Source: Vibrio agarilyticus
GTDB lineage: Bacteria; Pseudomonadota; Gammaproteobacteria; Enterobacterales; Vibrionaceae
Reading direction: 5' to 3'
Length of the DNA: 64,000 nucleotides
NCBI RefSeq assembly: GCF_012641465.1
Contig: NZ_JABAIK010000005.1
Location: forward strand, 62,001-126,000
Position numbers and translations under genes: made by a program. Below, in pieces: positions 55,470 to 64,000 of this stretch. The stretch's first letter is position 1, and the number at the start of each line of letters is the position of its first letter. Under the pieces are notes generated by a model. That model had not been told where the DNA came from. It was given only the letters and a program-made list of their open reading frames with translations, and made no database searches.

Positions 55470-56690
55470 TTGCTTTCTCGTCACAAACGCTTTACGGAAG
55501 AAGCGACTCAAGCCGTTCGTCAGATCGATGATGAAGTCACGCTGCGACACGCTAAATGGCTTGTTAGCCATAACCACCGCCTAAACCAGAAAGACGTAGA
55601 CCAGGTCTTAAGCCTACAGAGCCGATTCTGTGAAGATGTGATCTTTTCAGAAAAAGAACGAATTAACCGCAATCAGAGAATTTTGCTCGAGTGTGAGGGT
55701 GCTCGGGTGCGTGAAAAGATACTGCAGCAAGAGAGCCATCAACACACGCTAAAACACGTTGTGCGAGACGTAACCAAGTTGGCTCAACAGAATCTTATTA
55801 AAAAGCTACGTCATGAACCATTAGAGAAAAATCTGATTTCATCGTTGCCACAATTTTCTCAATTAGCCGATGTGGCCTATTCCTCATCAACAAGTTTTAA
55901 TCAATTGAATCAGTTGGTTACAAATGATCCTCACTTAGGTGCCAGTCTTGTCGACGTTGCGTCAAACCGCGTTTTTTCAAAGCGGTTAGGGCGAAAAACT
56001 CGTGTTGTAGACGGCCCCAAAATGGCCTTGGGGCAGCTTGGTATCGACCGCTTAAGAATATTGTTGCCACTTTTAATGGCAAGACCGATCCCTAAATGGC
56101 GCGATAAACGGATTCGTCATATTGCATCAAAAATGTGGCATCACATGGTCGTCACTGCCAATGTGACGCGGATGCGCTTGGCAGAAGTGAATGCCAAAGA
56201 GCCAAATGTCGGCATCCTGATCGGTGTGTTACGAACTTTTGGCCAATACATTGTACTGAATCATTATTGTGCCGCTTTTGAAGATGCTTTGATTGAAACC
56301 ATGCTGCGTTATCGAAAAGAAAACCGTCAGGAATGTTACTATGCGTGTCCAGATGTTAGTGTCAATTTGGCAGGGTTACCCAGTCTAATTAAACAGTTAG
56401 AGGCACCAGTATCGCAACGCTTGTTAGCTGCCATAGAGTGGCAAGACTCAACAAAATACATTAGAACAGCAGTTCAAGAAGATATTAGTGCGATTGACAT
56501 TTGGCAGCGTAGTCATTTTGGCGCAGCACTAGCACAAGGGCGAGCTTTTTCAATTTTTGATGGCTTGCATTCAAGCCGTGCGTTTAATGAAAAGCACAAG
56601 CCGTATTGGTTTTCCAACGTTCAAATTTCTGCCAACAAGGTAAAAGAGTTGAAACTAAAAACCCCAGGTCAACTGACAATGACGTTGTGA
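55470..56690 (+). CDS. HDOD-domain protein
   Basis: A 406-residue cytosolic protein. The N-terminal ~110 residues are helical and charged; the rest is an HDOD domain (related to HD hydrolases but without the metal-binding residues), seen as LPQFSQLADVAYSS, LNQLVTNDPHLGASLVDVASN, MALGQLGIDRLRILLPLLM and the MWHHMVVTANVTRM helix. HDOD proteins act in signalling and stress or chemotaxis-linked regulation. The only usable start is TTG 55470, preceded by a stop at 55455 and by AGGGTG about 8 nt upstream. Exact role unknown. Confidence 0.82.
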   Translation: MLSRHKRFTEEATQAVRQIDDEVTLRHAKWLVSHNHRLNQKDVDQVLSLQSRFCEDVIFSEKERINRNQRILLECEGARVREKILQQESHQHTLKHVVRDVTKLAQQNLIKKLRHEPLEKNLISSLPQFSQLADVAYSSSTSFNQLNQLVTNDPHLGASLVDVASNRVFSKRLGRKTRVVDGPKMALGQLGIDRLRILLPLLMARPIPKWRDKRIRHIASKMWHHMVVTANVTRMRLAEVNAKEPNVGILIGVLRTFGQYIVLNHYCAAFEDALIETMLRYRKENRQECYYACPDVSVNLAGLPSLIKQLEAPVSQRLLAAIEWQDSTKYIRTAVQEDISAIDIWQRSHFGAALAQGRAFSIFDGLHSSRAFNEKHKPYWFSNVQISANKVKELKLKTPGQLTMTL

Positions 56691-57068
56691 ATAGCATCAA
56701 CGATATTATAGGGGTTCAGATAATGGCTTTAAACGTGATGTTTAAAAGATTATCAAGTCTGATATTACAACTTTTAACCTACAACTTTAGTGCGTATTAT
56801 GTATATTATGTTAAATGAGGTGTCTTCGTGAAGCGGTTCAATACGCTTACATCTGCTCTCTTACCTACTGATATTGCTAACCCACCATTAATGACTCTTT
56901 CATCATTAAACATAACCTATTTACCATAAAGTACGTAATATAGATATCATCAAAAGAGTTTGATGATATCTATATTCGTTCATTTATCCTTATTTTTTCA
57001 AAGGTCATTGTTCTTATTTAAAGAAAATATCAAAAATGACAGTGTCACGTATCGGTCGTTCTCTGGTA
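56691..57068. other. Intergenic region between convergent HDOD and cco-flanking genes
   Basis: A 378-bp region without a supported gene. It contains the 18-bp perfect hairpin at 56937-56976 and a near-matS sequence at 57036-57048 (ATGACAGTGTCAC, one mismatch). Confidence 0.5.
56937..56976. repeat. Perfect 18-bp AT-rich inverted repeat with 4-nt loop
   Basis: The arms 56937-56954 and 56959-56976 are exact reverse complements separated by AGAG. It lies between two convergent genes and may serve as a bidirectional terminator or 3'-end hairpin, though it lacks a classical GC-rich stem and clean T run. Confidence 0.85.
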
Positions 57069-57443
57069 TTAATCGTTCAGGTAGAGATGAAATTCAACCA
57101 AAGCATTGCCTGTGATCGTCTGAATTTCTATCAATGATTGCTGTTCTGATGAAACCTTTAGGATAATGCGCCATTTGTCTTGTACTGGCACGACAGAATG
57201 TTGTTCTTCGAAACTTAGTCTAATTGGTTTGTTACTAAGACCTTTGATTGTCGCATTGGTTTGGTTGTAAATCAGTGAGATCTTTTGGCCACTGACAACT
57301 GCATTGCAGGTCTCATTTAATTGGCAACTCACCTGCTCTGAGGGCTCGTAAACTAAGGTTCTCCAACTAAAAGCCCCAATAAGTAAAATCATCATAACCA
57401 GAATTTGTACTAGCCTTGCTTTGGTTAACTTTTGTGCCGGCAT
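57069..57443 (-). CDS. Small membrane-anchored protein of unknown function, divergent from ccoN
   Basis: A 124-residue protein with an N-terminal membrane helix (LVQILVMMILLIGAFSW, about residues 10-30) and a periplasmic beta-rich domain holding a Cys pair (C-QLNET-C) and the segments ISLIYNQTNATIKGLSNKPIRLSF. I do not recognise the family. Starting at ATG 57443 gives AAGGAAAA about 10 nt upstream; the open frame extends to 57482. Its position back-to-back with the cbb3 oxidase operon hints at a role in oxidase assembly or copper handling; this is inference only. Confidence 0.7.
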   Translation of the reverse strand: MPAQKLTKARLVQILVMMILLIGAFSWRTLVYEPSEQVSCQLNETCNAVVSGQKISLIYNQTNATIKGLSNKPIRLSFEEQHSVVPVQDKWRIILKVSSEQQSLIEIQTITGNALVEFHLYLND

Positions 57444-57521
57444 TATTTCTGTTTTCCTTGTTACAAACTTCAAAAAAATCACATAAAAAAGGGGTTGAAA
57501 TCCTACACATTAGTTACTGCG

Positions 57522-57551
57522 CTGTCATTAAAATGTTAATTCCAGTATAGT
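57522..57551 (+). promoter_or_regulatory. Candidate promoter of the ccoNOQP operon
   Basis: CTGTCA (57522-57527), 18-nt spacer, TATAGT (57546-57551), leaving a leader of about 135 nt. No FNR or ArcA box was found nearby by eye. Confidence 0.4.
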
Positions 57552-57695
57552 ATTGCGCTGAAAGCACCACTTTTATTAAAAGTTAGACTAAGGATAACTC
57601 GCTCAATAGCAAGGTCTTTTGTCCAAGCTTGGGGGTGCTGCGACTTTGTCGTGTTGGAAGTAAAGTGTAGTTAATTAGAAAATGGAAGCATGCAA

Positions 57696-59123
57696 ATGAG
57701 CCAAGAAAAGCAGCTCGAACAAAACTACAACTATACTGTTGTGCGTCAATTTACCCTAGCTACTATCTTATGGGGAATTGTCGGTATGGCAGTTGGTGTT
57801 TTGATTGCCGCTCAATTAGTTTGGCCACAGCTAAATTTTGATACGCCGTGGTTGACGTACAGTCGTTTACGTCCTTTGCATACTAATGCGGTTATTTTTG
57901 CGTTTGGTACAAGTGCCCTCTTTGCAACATCTTACTATGTTGTACAGCGGACCTGTCAAACGCGCTTATTTGGAGGTCCACTGGTTGCCTTTACCTTTTG
58001 GGGATGGCAAGCCATTATTGTCGCAGCGGCAATAACGTTACCTCTAGGTTATACCTCAGGAAAAGAGTACGCGGAATTAGAGTGGCCAATTGATATTGCC
58101 ATAGCCCTAGTCTGGGTTACTTATGCAGTTGTCTTTTTTGGCACGTTAGTGAAACGGAATACATCGCATATCTATGTAGCCAATTGGTTTTTTGGTGCAT
58201 TTATTATCACTGTCGCGGTGCTACATATTGTCAATAGTATGGCGATTCCTGTGGCTTTGGGTAAATCCTATTCGATTTACGCAGGGGCTGTGGACGCTAT
58301 GGTTCAGTGGTGGTACGGTCATAATGCGGTCGGATTTTTACTAACCGCTGGCTTCTTAGGGATGATGTATTACTTTGTGCCTAAGCAAGCTGATCGTCCG
58401 GTTTATTCTTACCGACTCTCTATTGTTCACTTTTGGGCCTTGGTTTCGCTTTATATCTGGGCAGGACCTCACCACCTACACTACACTGCGCTTCCTGATT
58501 GGACTCAGTCCCTTGGCATGGTGATGTCTCTTGTGTTATTTGCTCCGTCTTGGGGCGGCATGATTAACGGAATCATGACACTGTCTGGCGCTTGGCACAA
58601 ATTAAGAACGGACCCTATCCTGCGCTTTTTAATTGTTTCCCTATCCTTCTATGGCATGTCGACTTTTGAAGGTCCAATGATGTCAATTAAGACGGTTAAT
58701 GCGCTATCTCATTATACCGACTGGACTATTGGACACGTTCATTCTGGTGCCCTTGGCTGGGTAGCTATGGTCTCAATTGGTTCTGTCTATCATCTCGTTC
58801 CACGTATTTTTGGTCGAGAGCAGATGTATTCAATTAGCATGATTAACGTACATTTCTGGCTTGCGACGATAGGAACGGTACTTTATATCGTTGCGATGTG
58901 GATTTCAGGTGTAATGCAAGGCCTGATGTGGCGAGCGGTCAATTCTGACGGCACATTGACTTATAGTTTTGTCGAATCGGTACAGGAGTCGTATCCATTT
59001 TACTTTGTTCGTTTTATTGGTGGATTTATTTTCCTCGCGGGCATGTTCTTGATGGCTTACAACACGTACAAAACAATCACCGCGCCGCAAACCAGCCCTA
59101 AAGCTGTTGCTCAACCAGCATAA
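57696..59123 (+). CDS. ccoN: cbb3-type cytochrome c oxidase subunit I (CcoN)
   Basis: A 475-residue catalytic subunit of the high-affinity terminal oxidase that reduces oxygen at low tension and pumps protons. It has 12 or so membrane helices; heme and CuB ligands are seen in [35 protein letters not shown] and [15 protein letters not shown] 57696 has GGAAG at 7 nt spacing, whereas ATG 57690 would be too close to it. First gene of ccoNOQP. Confidence 0.95.
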   Translation: MSQEKQLEQNYNYTVVRQFTLATILWGIVGMAVGVLIAAQLVWPQLNFDTPWLTYSRLRPLHTNAVIFAFGTSALFATSYYVVQRTCQTRLFGGPLVAFTFWGWQAIIVAAAITLPLGYTSGKEYAELEWPIDIAIALVWVTYAVVFFGTLVKRNTSHIYVANWFFGAFIITVAVLHIVNSMAIPVALGKSYSIYAGAVDAMVQWWYGHNAVGFLLTAGFLGMMYYFVPKQADRPVYSYRLSIVHFWALVSLYIWAGPHHLHYTALPDWTQSLGMVMSLVLFAPSWGGMINGIMTLSGAWHKLRTDPILRFLIVSLSFYGMSTFEGPMMSIKTVNALSHYTDWTIGHVHSGALGWVAMVSIGSVYHLVPRIFGREQMYSISMINVHFWLATIGTVLYIVAMWISGVMQGLMWRAVNSDGTLTYSFVESVQESYPFYFVRFIGGFIFLAGMFLMAYNTYKTITAPQTSPKAVAQPA

Positions 59124-59134
59124 GGAGATGGGAA

Positions 59135-59755
59135 ATGAGTACGAATTCAAGTAATCGTCATGAAATCTTAGAGCGCAACGTTGGCCTCCTCGCTATCTTC
59201 ATCGTTTTCGCCATCAGTTGGGGTGCGCTCGTTGAAATCACGCCATTGATTTTTCAAAAGCAGACGACAGAGCCTGTTCAAAACCTGCGTGCTTATACCG
59301 CGCTCGAAATGGAAGGCCGTGACGTTTATATTCGCGAAGGCTGTAATGTTTGTCACAGTCAAATGATTCGCCCGTTCCGTGCTGAAACCGAGCGTTATGG
59401 CCACTACTCGGTCGCCGGAGAAAGTGTGTGGGAGCACCCATTTCTTTGGGGTTCTAAACGTACGGGCCCTGATTTAGCTCGTGTTGGTGGTCGGTATTCT
59501 GATGAATGGCATCGCGTGCACCTTATCGACCCTCGCGAATTGGTTCCTGAGTCAAATATGCCCGGTTTCCCATGGCTTGAAGATAATGTGTTAGACGGTG
59601 AGTTAACACAGAAAAAATTGGAAGTGTTTCGCAATCAATTTGGTGTTCCTTACACCGCTGAACAGATTGCTAATGCAAAACAAGCGGTAGACGGTAAAAC
59701 AGAAATGGACGCTATTATTGCCTATCTTCAATCGCTTGGTCATGGAATGAAATAA
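59135..59755 (+). CDS. ccoO: cbb3-type cytochrome c oxidase subunit II (CcoO)
   Basis: A 206-residue membrane-anchored monoheme cytochrome c of the oxidase. An N-terminal helix (about 15-37) is followed by the heme site C-NV-CH at residues 70-74 ([13 protein letters not shown]) and an axial Met region. AAGGAG precedes the ATG, 11 nt after ccoN. Confidence 0.96.
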   Translation: MSTNSSNRHEILERNVGLLAIFIVFAISWGALVEITPLIFQKQTTEPVQNLRAYTALEMEGRDVYIREGCNVCHSQMIRPFRAETERYGHYSVAGESVWEHPFLWGSKRTGPDLARVGGRYSDEWHRVHLIDPRELVPESNMPGFPWLEDNVLDGELTQKKLEVFRNQFGVPYTAEQIANAKQAVDGKTEMDAIIAYLQSLGHGMK

Positions 59756-59764
59756 GGGGTGTAT

Positions 59765-59941
59765 ATGGATTTTGGAACCATTCATAGCATATATACCGTG
59801 ATACTTTTTAGTAGTTTTATCGGTATTGTGCTTTGGGCATACAGTAAAAAGCGTAAAGCGAGTTTTGATGAGGCCGCAAATCTGGTATTTGCGGATGAAG
59901 TACAAAAACGCCCAGAGGTTGAGGGAGGCACGAAGTCATGA
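59765..59941 (+). CDS. ccoQ: cbb3-type cytochrome c oxidase subunit CcoQ
   Basis: A 58-residue single-pass membrane subunit (MDFGTIHSIYTVILFSSFIG, then a cytosolic SKKRKASFDEAANLVF tail) that stabilises the oxidase. ATG 59765 has AAGGGG at 5 nt; the open frame could begin at GTG 59759. It overlaps ccoP by 4 nt. Confidence 0.92.
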   Translation: MDFGTIHSIYTVILFSSFIGIVLWAYSKKRKASFDEAANLVFADEVQKRPEVEGGTKS

Positions 59942-60909
59942 CGACATTTTGGAGCCTATGGATTATTGTCATCACAGTCGGTACGTTACTTGGCTGCGCC
60001 TTTCTTTTATATTGGTGCGCGACAGATAAAATGGGTGTTGAAGAAGGTGCGGATATGGGACATGAATACGATGGTATTCGAGAGCTCAATAATCCACTAC
60101 CTAAATGGTGGCTATACCTATTTATCGGCACCTTTGCTATCGCTGCTATTTATCTTGCTCTCTATCCCGGATTAGGCAACTTTAAAGGTTTAATCGGTTG
60201 GCAAAGCTCAAACCAAACGGTGCAGACACTTGCAGAGTCTCGCGCTGCTATTCAAGCGGCTCAGAAGAATAAACAATTAGACCAATATGCTAAAGAGCTT
60301 GATGATGCAGATACCTATTTCGGTGAGGCATTTCAGGCAATTGCATATCAAGGTGACTCTTTACGCCCTATTCCTGATATTGCTCAGAACCCGGAAGCGT
60401 TAAAAGTTGGTCAACGTTTGTTTTTACAAAACTGTTCACAATGCCATGGCTCAGATGCTCGAGGACAGCCTGGCTTCCCCAATTTAGCAGACAACGCTTG
60501 GTTATATGGTGGTGAACCTGCGGCCATCGTTACCACGGTGATGCACGGGCGCATTGGACAAATGCCGCCATGGGGAGCGGCTCTCGGTGAGCAAGGTGTT
60601 CGAGAAGTGGTCAGCTACACATTGAGTCTTTCTGGCCGATCAGTCAATGCAAAGGAAGCTCTCGCGGGTAAAGCCAAATTTGTTGTCTGCGCCGCCTGTC
60701 ATGGTACTGACGGTAAAGGCAATCCTGCAGTAGGTGCGCCTGATCTTACAGACCAATATTGGTTATTTGGCGATTCTCGCGCTGCGGTGACCGATACCGT
60801 GGTAAATGGACGCTCTGGCGTGATGCCTGCATGGAACGACATCCTAGGTGAAGACAAAGTGCAATTGGTTTCTGCTTACGTTTGGAGTTTAACAAATAAC
60901 GAGCAATAG
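59938..60909 (+). CDS. ccoP: cbb3-type cytochrome c oxidase subunit III (CcoP)
   Basis: A 323-residue diheme cytochrome c that passes electrons to CcoO/CcoN. Two N-terminal membrane helices (about 5-28 and 58-80) precede two heme sites, C166-SQ-C169-H (NCSQCHGSD) and C251-AA-C254-H (VCAACHGTD), with MP-containing ligand loops (GQMPPWG, GVMPAWN). The start overlaps the ccoQ stop (ATGA). Last structural gene of the operon. Confidence 0.95.
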   Translation: MTTFWSLWIIVITVGTLLGCAFLLYWCATDKMGVEEGADMGHEYDGIRELNNPLPKWWLYLFIGTFAIAAIYLALYPGLGNFKGLIGWQSSNQTVQTLAESRAAIQAAQKNKQLDQYAKELDDADTYFGEAFQAIAYQGDSLRPIPDIAQNPEALKVGQRLFLQNCSQCHGSDARGQPGFPNLADNAWLYGGEPAAIVTTVMHGRIGQMPPWGAALGEQGVREVVSYTLSLSGRSVNAKEALAGKAKFVVCAACHGTDGKGNPAVGAPDLTDQYWLFGDSRAAVTDTVVNGRSGVMPAWNDILGEDKVQLVSAYVWSLTNNEQ

Positions 60910-60962
60910 TTGCCTGTCTAAGTTAGTGAAATAAACCATGATTAATTAGTAACATTGTGCAT

Positions 60963-60989
60963 CCAGCCCCTATTTTAGGGGCTGGGTTT
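60963..60989 (+). terminator. Hairpin terminator after ccoP
   Basis: CCAGCCCC (60963-60970) and GGGGCTGG (60978-60985), 7-nt loop, with a short T stretch (60987-60989). The weak T run suggests partial read-through to ccoH-ccoI. Confidence 0.75.
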
Positions 60990-61119
60990 GTAATACAGTT
61001 GTTACGTTTAAGTTTGAGTATTAATGCCATTTGGGCATATGTCTAAGTCATCTTGATGTCTGTTTCGCTCGATAGCGTTTTAAATCGAGTAAGACACACA
61101 TATGTTGTAGAGAGTTGTT

Positions 61120-61599
61120 ATGATAACGCCTTGGTATAAACAGTTCTGGCCGTGGTTCTTAATTTCATTACCACTGACCGTTATTATTGGAACATTAGTC
61201 ACTGTTGCCCTATTTGCGCGCAATTCAGTTCATTTGGTTGCTGAAGATTACTATAAAAAAGGCAAAGGCATTAATATTGACATTCGTCGTCAATCGATGG
61301 CAAACGACCTAAATTTGTCAGCGTCACTCTCTTCTCAAAATAACGCGATTGTCATTCATTTTTCTAAGGGAAAACTCGACGCGCTACCCGCTTTAAAAGC
61401 AACCTTTACGCACAGAACATTACCGGACCGCGATTTTACTCAAATGCTAACGGCCGATGCGAGCGGTAATTACCGCCTGTTTCCAGAGGCCCCACTAAAA
61501 GGACCTTGGTTCATTGAGCTTGAGCCTTTTGACAGCTCTTGGTTGTTGCAAGGTCGTATCTCATTCCCCATAGCTCAACCTATTGCTTTAGAAAATTAA
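61120..61599 (+). CDS. ccoH: FixH/CcoH family oxidase assembly protein
   Basis: A 159-residue protein with one N-terminal membrane helix (WPWFLISLPLTVIIGTLVTVA, cut short: about residues 10-32) and a periplasmic beta domain containing VAEDYYKKGKGINIDI, the FixH signature. It is needed for assembly or stability of cbb3 oxidase in other bacteria. It lies between ccoP and ccoI; no ccoG gene is present between them. Confidence 0.88.
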   Translation: MITPWYKQFWPWFLISLPLTVIIGTLVTVALFARNSVHLVAEDYYKKGKGINIDIRRQSMANDLNLSASLSSQNNAIVIHFSKGKLDALPALKATFTHRTLPDRDFTQMLTADASGNYRLFPEAPLKGPWFIELEPFDSSWLLQGRISFPIAQPIALEN

Positions 61600-61672
61600 T
61601 TCGGTTGATTGCTCACTATCATTCTATTTTTAAACGCCCTTTGTTTTGGCTTTTGTTTTGGATATGCAATCG

Positions 61673-64000
61673 ATGACGACAAAGCTTTGTTACCACTGCG
61701 GTGAAGACGTTCCTAGCCATACTCAATTGAGTACGACAGTTTTGGGCGAACCTCGCGATATGTGCTGCCCTGGTTGTCAGTCTGTGGCCCAGACCATCGT
61801 TGAAAATGGCTTAGAATCTTATTACCAATATCGAACAGCGAACGCCGACAAAGTCGATCTCGTACCCGAGCAGTTTAAAGCACTCATTCATTATGATAAT
61901 GACGATGTGCAGGCCGACTTTGTTCAACAACATGAAGGGTCAAGTCAGGTTCTTCTTTCTTTAGAAGGCGTCTCGTGCGCTGCTTGTGCTTGGCTCATTG
62001 AGAAGCAAATTTCGGTTCAACCCGGTGTGGTGTCCATTCGGGTTAATACCACGACGAATCGAGCCATGCTTCGCTGGGACCCAAGTCAAACGCAATTAAG
62101 TCACTTGCTGGGCGCTATCCAACAATTAGGTTATAAAGCTGCGCCGTTCGAAGCCGATAAGCAGGAAGCTGTCTACCATCAAACAATGAAGCAATACCTT
62201 TATCGATTGGGAATTGCTGGTTTGGCAACGATGCAAGTAATGATGCTTGCCGTCGCGTTATATCTCGAAGTGTTTGGTAGCTTAGAGCCTGAGTTCAAAC
62301 ATTATTTTCGCTGGGTCAGCTTAATATTTGCAACCCCGGTTCTACTCTATTCTGCACTGCCTTTTTATCTTAATGCATGGCGCAGCTTAAAAGGCCGAAC
62401 CCTCGGGATGGATGTTCCGGTTTCAATTGCGCTGATTTTTGCCTATATCGCAAGCCTCATCGCGACTGTATCTGAGCAAGGCGAAGTTTTTTTTGAATCG
62501 ATTTCGATGTTTACTTTCTTTTTGCTGGTTGGGCGGTTTTTGGAAATGCGAGCACGGCGTAAGGCTGCTGCTGCCAGTAGTAATTTGTTGAAGTTGATTC
62601 CCGCTATGGCAACCAAACTTACGGGTGAAAAAGTCGCCGTAAAGTCATTGCAACCCGATGATGAGATTCGCGTATTGCCAGGTGAACATATTCCAGCGGA
62701 TGGCATTGTGATTCAAGGTCGTATCCATGTTGATGAATCCATGTTAACAGGTGAGTCTGTTCATCAAGTGAAACAAGCCGGTGACAGTGTTTATGCTGGC
62801 ACATTAAACGGTGATATCTCGTTTGATCTAAAAGTGCGCTGTACAAAAAATGACTCAATGATAGCCAGTATTGTTCGACTTCAAGATGAAGCTCAGAGCA
62901 GTAAACCGAAAATTGCTGAATTGGCAGATGTTGTTGCGCGATATTTTGTGGCCCTGATCTTAGTCATCGCCGCAGCGACTTATGCTTATTGGCATGTACA
63001 TCAACCTGATGAAGCGTTTTGGATCATGTTGTCTGTGCTTGTTGCTACTTGCCCTTGTGCGCTATCGCTGGCAACGCCAACCGCGTTGACCTGCGCGACT
63101 TCACAGATGAGTCAGTTTGGCATTCTACTGCGTCAAGGACATGTATTTGAAACCTTATGCAAAGTGAATCACCTAGTCGTTGATAAAACGGGCACTTTGA
63201 CTAAAGGTGACATTGAAATTTCACACATTTCTTATGAAGACAACTACGCTAAAACCACCTGCGATGCTGTCGCCCTAGGGCTGGAATCTCACGCTAATCA
63301 TCCTATCGCTCGCGCTTTTCGCACTTTATCCACCTCACCACTGATTATTGAAAACATTGAAAACGTGATCGGCCAGGGAGTCCGCGGACGATGGCGAGGA
63401 CATGAAGTCAGGATCGGCAGTGCGCAATTTGCGCTAGGAGAGAGCCGAAATGAACGAAACTGCGTGTTTCTCTCGTTTGACTACCAGCTTGGTGCTCGCT
63501 TCTACTATCATGACCCGATCCGTGAGGAGAGCGCGACTTTCATTCAGCAATTTGCAAAGTTGGGTGTAAGAACGACATTACTCACCGGCGATTCATTACA
63601 AAATGCAGAGCCCGTTGCGTCTGAAGTTGGCATTGATGAAGTGGTAGTATCTGCCTCCCCCAGTGATAAGTTAAATTATTTGCAAAGCCTTGCCCCCACT
63701 GAAATCACCCTAATGGTTGGTGATGGTATCAATGATGCGCCAACTCTCGCTGGTGCACATCTGTCTGTCGCTATGGGCGGCGGCACCGATGTTGCGAAAG
63801 CCTCTGCAGACATGACGCTTTTGGGGGATAACCTGCTTAGGTTGATTCAAGCGCGTCAACTTGCGTTACGCACACGCAAGATCATTCGTGAAAACTTGGC
63901 GTGGTCACTTGGGTACAATTTACTCATTTTGCCATTAGCGGTGGCTGGTCTCGTCGCGCCTTATGTGGCGGTGGTGGGTATGTCGGCAAGCTCTATCATT
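61673..64000 (+). CDS. ccoI: Copper-transporting P1B ATPase CcoI (3' end outside window)
   Basis: The first ~776 residues of a copper-exporting P-type ATPase that supplies copper for cbb3 assembly (CcoI/FixI/CopA2 type). It has an N-terminal zinc-ribbon-like Cys set (CYHC at 6-9, CCPGC at 31-35), a heavy-metal-associated domain with C-AA-C at about 102-105, TGES, the ion-site CPC at about 460-462, DKTGT at about 504-508, the HP motif (SHANHP) and GDGINDAP near 683. ATG 61673 is better spaced from the GGA element than ATG 61664. The frame stays open to the window end, so about the last membrane segment and C terminus are missing. Confidence 0.94.
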   Translation, partial: MTTKLCYHCGEDVPSHTQLSTTVLGEPRDMCCPGCQSVAQTIVENGLESYYQYRTANADKVDLVPEQFKALIHYDNDDVQADFVQQHEGSSQVLLSLEGVSCAACAWLIEKQISVQPGVVSIRVNTTTNRAMLRWDPSQTQLSHLLGAIQQLGYKAAPFEADKQEAVYHQTMKQYLYRLGIAGLATMQVMMLAVALYLEVFGSLEPEFKHYFRWVSLIFATPVLLYSALPFYLNAWRSLKGRTLGMDVPVSIALIFAYIASLIATVSEQGEVFFESISMFTFFLLVGRFLEMRARRKAAAASSNLLKLIPAMATKLTGEKVAVKSLQPDDEIRVLPGEHIPADGIVIQGRIHVDESMLTGESVHQVKQAGDSVYAGTLNGDISFDLKVRCTKNDSMIASIVRLQDEAQSSKPKIAELADVVARYFVALILVIAAATYAYWHVHQPDEAFWIMLSVLVATCPCALSLATPTALTCATSQMSQFGILLRQGHVFETLCKVNHLVVDKTGTLTKGDIEISHISYEDNYAKTTCDAVALGLESHANHPIARAFRTLSTSPLIIENIENVIGQGVRGRWRGHEVRIGSAQFALGESRNERNCVFLSFDYQLGARFYYHDPIREESATFIQQFAKLGVRTTLLTGDSLQNAEPVASEVGIDEVVVSASPSDKLNYLQSLAPTEITLMVGDGINDAPTLAGAHLSVAMGGGTDVAKASADMTLLGDNLLRLIQARQLALRTRKIIRENLAWSLGYNLLILPLAVAGLVAPYVAVVGMSASSII

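Noticed and set aside
56606-56818. Forward frame of 70 codons overlapping the end of the HDOD gene
   Set aside because: A shadow of the HDOD gene in another frame running into non-coding DNA.
57036-57048. ATGACAGTGTCAC as a matS site next to the cco region
   Set aside because: First conserved base differs; binding cannot be assumed.

Overview
The window is a piece of a gammaproteobacterial chromosome, most probably from a Vibrio or close relative (Vibrionaceae). This rests on family content and gene order: a VF530-type small protein, a seven-MCE-domain LetB/MAM7 homologue, a large 1612-residue NAD-glutamate dehydrogenase, DUF2750, DUF2835, DUF3466 and DUF3634 proteins, and the neighbourhoods pepN/DUF2835/gdhB/pyrD/zapC/rlmKL/uup, rmf/fabA/ycbZ/matP and ccoNOQP-ccoH-ccoI. 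Base composition is moderate and even. I saw no insertion sequence, prophage, CRISPR array, tRNA or rRNA gene. A species cannot be named from the sequence alone.

Layout. 1-5.8 kb is the only accessory-looking part: the 3' end of a secreted carbohydrate-active protein, a chemoreceptor gene 8 nt upstream of a periplasmic sugar-binding-protein gene with no permease in view, an ATAC microsatellite, and a secreted GH5 beta-mannanase with two C-terminal DPDGDGWGWEN modules. It looks like a mannan sensing and degradation locus. 5.9-12 kb holds small housekeeping genes: VF530, YidA phosphatase, queE-queC (queuosine), DUF2750, RlmI, acylphosphatase, TusE and YccA. 12.3-16.5 kb is an aapJQMP general amino-acid ABC transporter. 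17-24.8 kb carries a CysG-like siroheme enzyme with a shortened tail, YajQ, a Trp-type DAHP synthase, a hotdog (DUF4442) protein, an unknown membrane protein, a CvfB-like RNA-binding protein and RsmF. 25-30.7 kb is a lipid-trafficking group (ABC exporter, LetA, LetB). 30.9-34.2 kb is msrC, proQ, prc. 34.4-44.9 kb has an unknown secreted protein behind an FNR-like box, PepN, DUF2835, NAD-GDH, PyrD and ZapC. 45.4-56.7 kb has RlmKL, a glutaredoxin-like protein, Uup, a DUF3466 surface-type protein, RMF, FabA, a LonH-type protease, MatP, DUF3634 and an HDOD protein. 57-64 kb is the cbb3 cytochrome oxidase operon (ccoNOQP) with maturation genes ccoH and ccoI; ccoI runs off the right end.

Cross-cutting signals. 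Four perfect matches to the MatP target matS (GTGACRNYGTCAC) lie at 7.7, 21.7, 24.0 and 37.5 kb, and matP itself is at 54.5 kb, so the window probably lies in the replication-terminus macrodomain. The aroH/DUF4442 divergent region carries a sequence very like the E. coli trp promoter-operator. The fabA promoter region has a FabR-type palindrome. Many genes are bounded by clear intrinsic terminators, several of them placed between convergent genes.

Limits: start sites were chosen by eye from ribosome-binding sites and remembered family lengths; no database search was run. Nothing in the window is clearly a new multi-gene system. The best leads are the chemoreceptor/binding-protein pair beside the mannanase, the trp-like promoter-operator, and three uncharacterised proteins (20650-22011, 34400-35077, 57069-57443).
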